DNA from: an uncultured Roseiflexaceae bacterium
GTDB taxonomy: Bacteria > Chloroflexota > Chloroflexia > Chloroflexales > Roseiflexaceae
Direction: 5' to 3'
DNA: 6,832 nt
Assembly: GCA_937974195.1 (NCBI GenBank)
Contig: CALJIC010000054.1
Coordinates: 1 to 6,832 of the forward strand
Shown here: piece after piece, positions 1 through 5,406 of the stretch
How the letters are laid out: the number at the start of each line of letters is the position of its first letter
Position numbering within the stretch: the stretch's first letter is position 1
Notes under the pieces: model-generated
Told to the model about the DNA's origin: nothing
The model's database searches: none
Seen by the model: the letters and a program-made list of their open reading frames with translations, nothing else
Position numbers and translations under genes: made by a program

Positions 1-33
1 GAGCGCCCGCACACCCACCCTGGAGAAGCCCAC

Positions 34-50
34 GCAGGGCGCAGCCCTGC
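34..50. repeat. GC-rich hairpin, 7-bp perfect stem with GCA loop
   Basis: GCAGGGC at 34-40 pairs perfectly with GCCCTGC at 44-50 around a three-base GCA loop, and is followed by CAAAAACC. There is no T tract on either strand, so it is not a classical terminator. The stem-GNA-stem plan resembles the GGA-loop hairpin at 6765-6783 near the other end of the window. The two may be members of one family of dispersed intergenic palindromes; this is an inference from two copies only. Confidence 0.6.
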
Positions 51-77
51 CAAAAACCAAAGACACAAGGGGTAGCA

Positions 78-119
78 GGGGCGGCCACGCGCCCCCAAGA
101 GCGCGGCGCCTGGCGCCGC
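78..119. repeat. Two adjacent hairpins in the hisN leader
   Basis: First hairpin: GGGGCG at 78-83 with CGCCCC at 90-95, six-base loop. Second: GCGGCGCC at 103-110 and GGCGCCGC at 112-119 are perfect inverted repeats around one base, in practice a 6- to 7-bp stem with a 3- to 5-base loop. The second ends 16 bases before the hisN start codon and only four bases before its Shine-Dalgarno, so it lies where it could affect translation. No convincing -10/-35 pair was seen in 1-135, so the promoter for hisN is probably upstream of the window. Confidence 0.5.
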
Positions 120-135
120 ACAGCGGAGCACAGCA

Positions 136-906
136 ATGACCACAGAGAGCCTGAGCGAGCTGCGCGAGTTCGCCGCCGAGCTGGCATGGCTGGCCGGCAA
201 GCTCACCCTGCGCTACTTCCAGACCGGGCTCGTCCCGGACCTCAAGGCCGATGAGTCGCCGGTCACCCTCGCCGACCGCGAGTCCGAGCGCCTGATGCGC
301 CAGATGATCGAGGAGCGCTACCCGCACCACAGCATCCTCGGCGAGGAGGAGGGCGAGACCCGCCCGGGCGCGTCGCACCGCTGGATCCTCGACCCGATCG
401 ACGGCACCAAGAGCTTCGTGCGCGGCGTCCCGCTGTACGCTGTGCTGGTCGGCCTCGAGCGCGAGGGGGAGGCCGTCGTCGGGGCGGTGAACATGCCGGC
501 GCTCGGCGACTTCCTCACCGCGGCGAAGGGCCTGGGCTGCCAGTGGAACGGCCGCGCGGCGCGCGTCTCGGGTGTGAGCCGCCTCGCCGACGCGCTGCTG
601 CTCTGCACCGACGTCGAGGGGATGGGCAAGGCCGGGCGCGAGGCCGCCTACCGCCGGCTGGTCGCGGCGACGAAGATGCAGCGCGGCTGGAGCGACGCCT
701 ACGGCTACGTGCTGGTGGCGACCGGGCGCGCCGAGGTGATGCTCGACCCGGAGATGAACCCCTGGGACTGCGCGGCGCTCCTGCCTGTGCTCCAGGAGGC
801 CGGCGGCACCTTCACCGACTGGAGTGGCGTGCCGACGATCCACGGCGGCAACGCGATCGCCACCAACGGGCTGGTGTTCGAGGAGGTCATGGCGCTGGTC
901 CGCTGA
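136..906 (+). CDS. hisN: Inositol-monophosphatase-fold phosphatase, HisN (histidinol-phosphatase) type
   Basis: This 256-residue protein belongs to the Mg-dependent, Li-sensitive IMPase superfamily, cytoplasmic. Both signatures are present: W-I-L-D-P-I-D-G-T-K at about 83-92 and M-N-P-W-D-C-A-A at 207-214. The expected metal ligands are visible as Glu70 (G-E-E-E), Asp86, Asp89 and Asp211. The segments S-F-V-R-G-V-P-L-Y (93-101), R-G-W-S-D-A-Y-G-Y (183-191) and A-T-G-R-A-E-V-M-L-D-P (195-205) match the HisN branch, which dephosphorylates L-histidinol phosphate in histidine synthesis, better than classical inositol phosphatases. Length is normal. The ATG at 136 is supported by GGAG at 125-128, seven bases upstream. 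No other histidine gene is in view, so activity on another small phosphomonoester (inositol phosphate, sugar phosphate) cannot be excluded; the IMPase-family call is firm, the substrate is less so. It is codirectional with glgC, but a separate promoter lies between them. Confidence 0.85.
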   Translation: MTTESLSELREFAAELAWLAGKLTLRYFQTGLVPDLKADESPVTLADRESERLMRQMIEERYPHHSILGEEEGETRPGASHRWILDPIDGTKSFVRGVPLYAVLVGLEREGEAVVGAVNMPALGDFLTAAKGLGCQWNGRAARVSGVSRLADALLLCTDVEGMGKAGREAAYRRLVAATKMQRGWSDAYGYVLVATGRAEVMLDPEMNPWDCAALLPVLQEAGGTFTDWSGVPTIHGGNAIATNGLVFEEVMALVR

Positions 907-941
907 GCGCCCCGGCGCGCTTTGCGAGACCACAGGCCCGA

Positions 942-970
942 ATGACAGCCTGGGTGGCTTGTGGTATAGT
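942..970 (+). promoter_or_regulatory. Sigma70-like promoter for the glgC pair
   Basis: ATGACA at 942-947 (5 of 6 matches to TTGACA) is separated by exactly 17 bp from TATAGT at 965-970 (5 of 6 matches to TATAAT). This stands out in a very GC-rich region. The predicted start of transcription is near 976-978, giving an approximately 88-base leader before the glgC GTG at 1065. It lies just downstream of hisN and would drive both glgC copies. Confidence 0.72.
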
Positions 971-1001
971 TGAGGGCGCAGCACGCCTACACATACGCTC
1001 A

Positions 1002-1015
1002 CGGACGATCGTCCG
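1002..1015. promoter_or_regulatory. Perfect 14-bp palindrome in the glgC leader, candidate operator
   Basis: CGGACGATCGTCCG is a perfect palindrome with no spacer. It lies about 25 bases after the predicted transcription start and 50 bases before the glgC start codon, where a bound dimeric repressor would block elongation or initiation. As RNA it would need an open loop (about 5 bp stem), so a DNA operator is the likelier reading. The regulator is unknown. Confidence 0.45.
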
Positions 1016-1064
1016 CTCCGGTGCCACAGTACCCTCACGCGCTCACTGATCAGGGGGTTCCGCC

Positions 1065-2312
1065 GTGCGAGTCGTCGCCATGATCATGGCAGGTGGCGAG
1101 GGAACGCGCCTCACTGTCCTCTCCGAGAAGCGCGCCAAGCCCTCCGTGCCCTTCGCGGGCAAGTTCCGCATCATCGACTTCACTATCTCCAACTGCGTCA
1201 ACTCCGGGATCTACGATGTGGCTGTGCTCACCCAGTACCGGCCGCACTCGCTGAACGCCCACATCGGCAACGGCAAGCCGTGGGACCTGGACCGCTCGAA
1301 CGGGGGCATCCAGCTCCTGCAGCCGTACCAGGGGCGCGGCGACCAGAGCTGGTACAAGGGCACCGCCGACGCGGTCTACCAGAACCTCAACTACGTCCGC
1401 GAGCGGCGGGCGGACCTGGTGGTGGTGCTCTCCGGCGACCATATCTACAAGATGGACTACAGCGCGATGATCGACTACCACCTCCGGCAGCGCGCTGACC
1501 TGACGGTGGCGGTGATGCACGTGCCGCTCGAGGAGACCGACCGCTTCGGCATCATGACGGTGGACGAGAATCAGCGCATCGTGGAGTTCACCGAGAAGCC
1601 CAAGAACCGCGACAAGGGCACGCTCGCCAACATGGGCATCTACGTCTTCGACGCCGACGTGCTCCAGCGCGCCCTGAGCGGCGGCGACAGCCCGCGCATC
1701 GACTTCGGCAAGCACGTGATCCCGTCCATGATCAAGAGCGGCGCCGTCTACGCCTACCCGTTCGAGGGCTACTGGGTCGACGTCGGGACGATCCAGTCCT
1801 ACTGGGAGACCAGCATGGACCTGCTCGACCCGACGAACACGCTCAACCTGTTCGACCCGACCTGGCGCATCCACACCCGCAGCGAGGAGCGCCCGCCGGC
1901 CAAGCTCGGCCCGCAGGCGCGCGTCAGCCGCAGCATGATCTGCAACGGCTGCACGATCCGCGGCACGGTCGAGCACTCGGTGCTCTCGCCCGGCGTCTAT
2001 GTCTCCCCCGGCGCGATCGTGCGCGACAGCGTGGTGATGAACGACACCTGGATCGGCCCGGGCGCGGTGCTCGACCGGGTGATCGTGGATAAGAACGTGG
2101 TCGTCGGCGCCGGCGTGCTGCTCGGCTACGGCGATGACTTCACCACGCCGAACAAGGAGCAGGGCGACAAGATGAACACCGGCGTGACGGTGGTCGGCAA
2201 GGGCGCGCACATCCCCGCCGGACTGCGGGTGGGGCGCAACGTGCTGATCAACGCCGACCGCGACGAGGAGCACTTCCCGAAGGACGAGGTGAAGTCGGGC
2301 GAGACGATTTAG
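1065..2312 (+). CDS. glgC: Glucose-1-phosphate adenylyltransferase, catalytic GlgC
   Basis: GlgC makes ADP-glucose from ATP and glucose 1-phosphate, the committed step of bacterial glycogen synthesis; it acts in the cytoplasm as a tetramer. The 415-residue protein has an N-terminal Rossmann-like nucleotidyltransferase domain (about 1-245) and a C-terminal left-handed beta-helix (about 265-395). Signature residues are intact: G-G-E-G-T-R-L (10-16) with Arg15, R-A-K-P (23-26) with Lys25, W-Y-K-G-T-A-D (96-102), the catalytic-loop Asp125 in G-D-H-I-Y-K, the glucose-1-phosphate Lys178 in T-E-K-P, and G-Y-W-V-D-V-G-T (235-242). Lys22 aligns with E. coli Lys39, a residue linked to fructose-1,6-bisphosphate activation; the alignment is by eye. 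T-V-L-S replaces the usual x-P-L-T after G-T-R-L. The GTG start is chosen because AGGGGG (1052-1057) sits seven bases upstream and the product begins right at the first beta-strand. It is the first gene of the glgC-glgC2 pair. Confidence 0.95.
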   Translation: MRVVAMIMAGGEGTRLTVLSEKRAKPSVPFAGKFRIIDFTISNCVNSGIYDVAVLTQYRPHSLNAHIGNGKPWDLDRSNGGIQLLQPYQGRGDQSWYKGTADAVYQNLNYVRERRADLVVVLSGDHIYKMDYSAMIDYHLRQRADLTVAVMHVPLEETDRFGIMTVDENQRIVEFTEKPKNRDKGTLANMGIYVFDADVLQRALSGGDSPRIDFGKHVIPSMIKSGAVYAYPFEGYWVDVGTIQSYWETSMDLLDPTNTLNLFDPTWRIHTRSEERPPAKLGPQARVSRSMICNGCTIRGTVEHSVLSPGVYVSPGAIVRDSVVMNDTWIGPGAVLDRVIVDKNVVVGAGVLLGYGDDFTTPNKEQGDKMNTGVTVVGKGAHIPAGLRVGRNVLINADRDEEHFPKDEVKSGETI

Positions 2313-2325
2313 CGCCGCACGCTCC

Positions 2326-2352
2326 ACGTCCCGCGCTCCGGCGTGGGGACGT
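2326..2352 (+). other. Intercistronic stem-loop between glgC and glgC2
   Basis: ACGTCCC (2326-2332) pairs with GGGACGT (2346-2352). Inside it, CGC (2334-2336) pairs with GCG (2341-2343) around a TCCG tetraloop, with a G-T wobble and one bulged base between the stems. There is no T run after it, so a strong intrinsic terminator is unlikely. A processing or stability element, or partial attenuation that sets the ratio of the two subunits, is possible. It also argues against the alternative GTG start at 2343, which would lie inside the stem-loop. Confidence 0.5.
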
Positions 2353-2364
2353 TCGAGCGCAACG

Positions 2365-2370
2365 AGAGGA
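2365..2370 (+). promoter_or_regulatory. Shine-Dalgarno fixing the glgC2 start
   Basis: AGAGGA ends five bases before ATG at 2376. The in-frame GTG at 2343 would add 11 charged residues without a family counterpart and lacks a comparable ribosome site, so the ATG is preferred. Confidence 0.7.
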
Positions 2371-2375
2371 TTGAG

Positions 2376-3629
2376 ATGCTCCGCACACTAGCCCTGATCC
2401 TGGCTGGCGGCGAGACCCCGGCGCTCTCGGTGCTCACGGCCGAGCGCTCCGAGGCCGCGGTGCCGTTCGCCGGCAAGTACCGCATCATCGACTTCACGCT
2501 CTCCAACTGTGTCAACTCCGGGATCTTCAACGTCGGCGTGCTCACCCAGTACCGCCCGCGCTCGCTCCACGAGCACATCGGCGTGGGGAAGCCGTGGGAC
2601 CTCGACCGGCGCATCGGCGGCGTGCGCATCCTGCACCCGTACCTGACGAGCGAGGGCGGCTTCTGGCAGCGCGGCAACGCCGACGCCCTGCGCGCCAACC
2701 TGGACTTCATCGCCGAGCAGCCGGTGGATGTGGTGCTGGTGCTGGCCGGGGACCACGTCTACAAGATGGACTACCGGCCGATGCTCCAGCTCCACGAGGA
2801 GCTCGGCGTCGATCTGACCCTCGCGGTCCACAGCGTCAGCCCGCACGAGACCCACCGCTTCGGCATCGTCACGGTGGACGCGGACGGCACGGTCAGCCAG
2901 TTCGAAGAGAAGCCGCGCCGCACCCGCTCCAGCCTCGCCTCGATGGGCATCTACGCCTTCCGCAAGAGCTTCCTGCTGGAGGTGCTGGCCGGCGGGACGG
3001 AGCAGAACATCGGGCGGGACCTGATGCCGAAGCTGGTGGGGCAGACCCACGTCGCCTCGTACAACTTCCAGGGCTACTGGGCCGACGTCGGCACCGTGCA
3101 GGCCTACTACGAGGCGAACATGGCGCTGCTGGTGGAGACCCCCGCGCTCGACCTGTACGACCCGGAGTGGGTGATCCACACCACGAGCGCCGATCTGCCG
3201 GCGGCCGAGATCGGCGCCGCGGCGCGCGTCGGCGGCAATCTGATCTGCGACGGCTGCCGGATCTACGGCCAGGTCGAGCGCTCGGTGATCTCCCCGGGCG
3301 TCTACATCTCCGAGGGCGCGGTGGTGCGCGACTCGATCCTGCTCAACGATGTGGTGGTCGAGCCGGGGGCGGTGGTGGACCGCTGCATCATCGATAAGCA
3401 CGTGCGCGTCGGCGCTGAGGCGAAGCTCGGCGACGGCGACGACAACACGCCCAACGAGCAGTCTCCGGATCTCCTGAACACCGGGCTGACGCTCATCGGC
3501 AAGCGCGCGCACATCCCGGCCGGCGCGGTGATCGGGCGCAACGTCGTCGTCCGGCCGCGGGTCGCCGACAGCGGCCTGTTCGGGCCGGAGAAGCGCGTGC
3601 CGAGCGGCAAGACGATCGCGGCGCGGTGA
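2376..3629 (+). CDS. GlgC paralog with degenerate nucleotide-binding signature, putative regulatory subunit (GlgD-like)
   Basis: This 417-residue protein aligns end to end with the upstream GlgC, with long shared blocks (for example S-N-C-V-N-S-G-I, G-K-P-W-D-L-D-R, the beta-helix from about 288). The signature that holds the nucleotide is damaged: where GlgC reads G-G-E-G-T-R-L and R-A-K-P, this copy reads G-G-E-T-P-A-L (11-17) and R-S-E-A (24-27). Arg becomes Ala16 and Lys becomes Glu26; Lys22 of GlgC corresponds to Glu23; and W-Y-K-G-T becomes W-Q-R-G-N (97-101). Asp126 (G-D-H-V-Y-K), Lys179 (E-E-K-P) and G-Y-W-A-D-V-G-T (233-240) remain. The rest of the reading frame is intact, so it is not an obvious pseudogene. 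In potato large subunits and Firmicutes GlgD, loss of comparable residues marks a non-catalytic, allosteric partner; the same role is inferred here. The alternatives are a weak enzyme or one with another nucleotide or sugar. It is cotranscribed with glgC in all likelihood (63-bp gap). Confidence 0.88.
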   Translation: MLRTLALILAGGETPALSVLTAERSEAAVPFAGKYRIIDFTLSNCVNSGIFNVGVLTQYRPRSLHEHIGVGKPWDLDRRIGGVRILHPYLTSEGGFWQRGNADALRANLDFIAEQPVDVVLVLAGDHVYKMDYRPMLQLHEELGVDLTLAVHSVSPHETHRFGIVTVDADGTVSQFEEKPRRTRSSLASMGIYAFRKSFLLEVLAGGTEQNIGRDLMPKLVGQTHVASYNFQGYWADVGTVQAYYEANMALLVETPALDLYDPEWVIHTTSADLPAAEIGAAARVGGNLICDGCRIYGQVERSVISPGVYISEGAVVRDSILLNDVVVEPGAVVDRCIIDKHVRVGAEAKLGDGDDNTPNEQSPDLLNTGLTLIGKRAHIPAGAVIGRNVVVRPRVADSGLFGPEKRVPSGKTIAAR

Positions 3630-3672
3630 CAGGGTGAGCGCTGGCGGCGGGAGCCCCTCCGCTCACCCTGTC
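3628..3672. terminator. Probable bidirectional terminator between convergent genes
   Basis: A perfect 13-bp stem (3628-3640 with 3660-3672; left arm GACAGGGTGAGCG) encloses a 19-base loop. The left arm overlaps the TGA stop of glgC2 (3627-3629), and the right arm ends four bases before the last base of the kdgK stop codon on the other strand. Neither strand has a T tract after it, so it is not a textbook intrinsic terminator. Its position exactly between two converging genes and the perfect stem still make a shared transcription end or 3'-protecting structure the best reading. Confidence 0.7.
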
Positions 3673-3676
3673 GCCC

Positions 3677-4585
3677 TCAGATGCCCCGCGGGTACCCGGC
3701 GTAGTCTCCGAGCGCGCGCACGCTCGCCGCGCCCACCTTCGCGCCGAGGCGCAGGCACTCCTCGACGGGGGCGCCGCGCAGCCAGCCGGCGAGGAACCCG
3801 GCGTCGAAGCCATCGCCCGCGCCAACCGGGTCGATCGGGCGGTCCACCGGCTCGGCGGGCGCCTCGTAGCGCTGCCCCTCCACAAGCGCCATCGCGCCGC
3901 GCTCGGCCCGCTTCAGCACGACCGCCCGCGCCCCGAGCGCCGCCCCCGCCGCCAGCATCGCGTCCTCGTCCTCGACCCCCAGCACGGCCCGCGCGTCCTC
4001 GTGGCCCATGAGCAGGATGTCCGCGCGCTCCATCAGCGGCCGCAGCGCCGCCCGCGCCGTCTCCTCGCTCCACAGGCGCGGGCGGTAGTTCGGGTCGAAC
4101 GACACGAGCGCGCCCGCCGCGCGGGCCAGCTCGACCGCCCGCTCGCAGGCTGCGGCGCAGCTGCTGCTCAGCGCCGGCGTGATGCCCGTCAGGTGGACGA
4201 CGCGCGCGCCGCTGAACAGCTCGGGCGTGAGGTCCTCGGCCGAAAGGCGGCTCGCGGCCGACCCGGCGCGGTAGTAGTACACGCGCCGCACGCCGTCCGG
4301 CAGCCACTCGCGGAAGAACACCCCGGTGGGGGCGGCGTCGTCCACAGTTAGCGCCGAGGTGTCCACCCCCTCGGCGGCGAGCACCGCGCGCACGCGCCGG
4401 CCGAACGGGTCATCGCCCACGCGGCTGATGAAGCGCGCGCTGTGGCCGAGGCGGCAGAGCGCGATCGACAGGTTCGCCTCCGCGCCGCCGATGTCCCACA
4501 GCAGCGAGCGCGCGTCGTCGATTGTCACGGGGTCGGGCGGGTACAGCACGCCCATACACTCGCCGAGCGTCACGACTTCTGGCAT
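3677..4585 (-). CDS. kdgK: PfkB-family sugar kinase, likely 2-keto-3-deoxygluconate kinase
   Basis: KdgK phosphorylates 2-keto-3-deoxygluconate to KDPG with ATP in the cytoplasm. The 302-residue protein has the ribokinase-fold layout: substrate-side G-G-A-E-A-N (33-38), and the C-terminal PfkB signature D-P-V-G-A-G-D-G-F-D (242-251) with catalytic base Asp248 and the anion hole G-A-G-D. Segments typical of KDG kinases are Y-Y-Y-R-A-G-S-A-A-S (93-102), which in this family contacts the keto-deoxy acid, and S-F-D-P-N-Y-R-P-R-L-W (152-162). The open frame continues upstream into the aldolase gene, but ATG at 4585 is preferred because GAGG (4594-4591) lies five bases before it and the product starts at the first beta-strand. 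The aldolase gene just upstream uses its product, which supports the call. A fructokinase or other PfkB kinase is less likely. D-G-F in the signature instead of the common D-A-F is a minor variant. Confidence 0.87.
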   Translation of the reverse strand: MPEVVTLGECMGVLYPPDPVTIDDARSLLWDIGGAEANLSIALCRLGHSARFISRVGDDPFGRRVRAVLAAEGVDTSALTVDDAAPTGVFFREWLPDGVRRVYYYRAGSAASRLSAEDLTPELFSGARVVHLTGITPALSSSCAAACERAVELARAAGALVSFDPNYRPRLWSEETARAALRPLMERADILLMGHEDARAVLGVEDEDAMLAAGAALGARAVVLKRAERGAMALVEGQRYEAPAEPVDRPIDPVGAGDGFDAGFLAGWLRGAPVEECLRLGAKVGAASVRALGDYAGYPRGI

Positions 4586-4634
4586 AGACACCTCGTCTGA
4601 CAAACCAAGCCCTCCGCTCCCTGCGCAGATCCCT

Positions 4635-4661
4635 CCTCCGTGCCCTCCGTGCCCTCCGTGG
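4635..4661. repeat. Three tandem copies of a 9-bp unit between the aldolase and kinase genes
   Basis: CCTCCGTGC occurs three times head to tail (4635-4643, 4644-4652, 4653-4661, the last ending in G). On the transcribed strand it reads GCACGGAGG repeated. It starts two bases after the aldolase stop codon on that strand and ends about 50 bases before the kdgK start, too far for these GGAGG blocks to act as its ribosome site. Such short arrays are prone to copy-number change. Confidence 0.7.
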
Positions 4662-4662
4662 A

Positions 4663-5292
4663 TCAGGGGTGCACAGCCGCCACGCACGCCCGCGCGACGG
4701 ACGTGATCGCGTCCCAGTCCTCGGCCGCGACGGCCTTGGGCGCGACCAGGTTGCCGCCGATGCCCACCGCCACGGCGCCGGCCTCGAGGTAGGCGCGGGC
4801 GTTCTCCGCGCTCACCCCGCCGGTCGGCACCAGCTTCAGGAACGGCAGCGGCGCCAGGATGTCGCGGATGTACTGCGGGCCGAGGGCGCGCGCCGGGAAG
4901 ATCTTCACCATGTCCGCGCCGGCCTCGTGGGCCGCCAGCGCCTCGCTGGGGGTGAGCGCCCCGCACAGGATCGGCACGCCGCGCTCCCGGCAGGCGGCGA
5001 TCACCTGCGGGCGCAGCGCCGGCGTCACGACGAACTGCGCGCCGGCGTCGATCGCCTCGTGGGCGTCGCGCTCGTGCAGCACCGTCCCCACCCCGACCTG
5101 GGCCGCGTCGCCGAGCGCCTCGCGGCAGGCGTGGATCGCCCCGTGCGCGCCGGCGCCGGTGAGCGTGAACTCCACCGCCGTGATCCCGCCCGCCAGCAGC
5201 GCCCGCGCCACCTCCACCGCCCGGTCGTAGCGCTCCAGCCGCACGATCGCCACCACCTTGCTGGCGGCGATCGCCTCGACGATATGTGACAT
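4663..5292 (-). CDS. eda: KDPG/KDPGal aldolase family protein
   Basis: This class I aldolase cleaves 2-keto-3-deoxy-6-phosphogluconate into pyruvate and glyceraldehyde 3-phosphate. The 209-residue protein has the length of a single TIM-barrel KDPG aldolase. Visible active-site elements are Arg18 (V-R-L-E), Glu41 (V-E-F-T, general acid/base), G-V-G-T-V (67-71), the Schiff-base Lys130 in M-V-K-I-F-P-A (128-134), and the phosphate loop P-T-G-G-V (156-160) with G-I-G-G-N (177-181). The position of the E. coli Eda Arg49 is Thr45 here; some other KDPG aldolases, as far as remembered the Thermotoga one, also lack that Arg, and the galactose-type enzymes differ there too, so the exact stereoisomer is open. 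Start: ATG at 5292 with AGGGG (5301-5297) four bases upstream; the in-frame start at 5310 lacks this spacing. It lies 77 bp before kdgK, and the two form one metabolic unit. Confidence 0.88.
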   Translation of the reverse strand: MSHIVEAIAASKVVAIVRLERYDRAVEVARALLAGGITAVEFTLTGAGAHGAIHACREALGDAAQVGVGTVLHERDAHEAIDAGAQFVVTPALRPQVIAACRERGVPILCGALTPSEALAAHEAGADMVKIFPARALGPQYIRDILAPLPFLKLVPTGGVSAENARAYLEAGAVAVGIGGNLVAPKAVAAEDWDAITSVARACVAAVHP

Positions 5293-5308
5293 AACTCCCC
5301 TCGTGTCC

Positions 5309-5325
5309 ACGCTCCGGCGGAGCGT
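5309..5325 (-). other. Hairpin just upstream of the aldolase ribosome site
   Basis: ACGCTCC (5309-5315) and GGAGCGT (5319-5325) form a perfect 7-bp stem with a three-base loop. It is seven bases from the aldolase Shine-Dalgarno. No T run follows, so an mRNA stability or partial termination role after the upstream gene is only a possibility. Confidence 0.45.
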
Positions 5326-5336
5326 CTCACCAGCCT

Positions 5337-5370
5337 CGGCCGGGCGTCTCGGCTGCCGCGGCCGGGCGTC
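5337..5370. repeat. 12-bp direct repeat spaced by 22 bp, candidate regulator site
   Basis: CGGCCGGGCGTC is found at 5337-5348 and again at 5359-5370. The copies are identical, and their starts are 22 bp apart, close to two helical turns, so a protein could bind both on one DNA face. They lie in the 114-bp gap between the MetE-like gene and the aldolase gene. No clear -10/-35 was found on the minus strand here, so chance recurrence in GC-rich DNA remains possible. Confidence 0.4.
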
Positions 5371-5406
5371 CCTTCGAACCAGCGCCCGCCACTCCCCGCG
5401 GCGGCA

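Noticed and set aside
907..923. Short GC hairpin followed by TTT after hisN, a possible terminator
   Set aside because: Only about 4 bp of stem and three T residues; too weak to call.
1050..2327. A 425-codon open frame on the minus strand covering all of glgC
   Set aside because: It mirrors the codon phase of a strong GC-rich gene, its product is rich in His, Val, Arg and Ala without domain features, and it has no ribosome site; it is a shadow frame. The similar minus-strand frame at 2388-3512 opposite glgC2 is rejected for the same reason.
2343..2375. Upstream GTG start for glgC2 adding 11 residues
   Set aside because: It lies inside the intercistronic stem-loop, lacks a ribosome site, and the extra residues have no counterpart in the paired GlgC.
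2376..3629. glgC2 as a pseudogene
   Set aside because: The frame is intact over the full length, conservation with GlgC is even outside the nucleotide motif, and it has a good ribosome site; decay would not spare the rest.
4635..4661. CRISPR-type array
   Set aside because: The 9-bp units are directly adjacent without unique spacers.
4669..5289. Long plus-strand open frame opposite the aldolase gene
   Set aside because: Low-complexity Arg/Ala/His-rich product, no family resemblance, and full overlap with a clear aldolase on the other strand.
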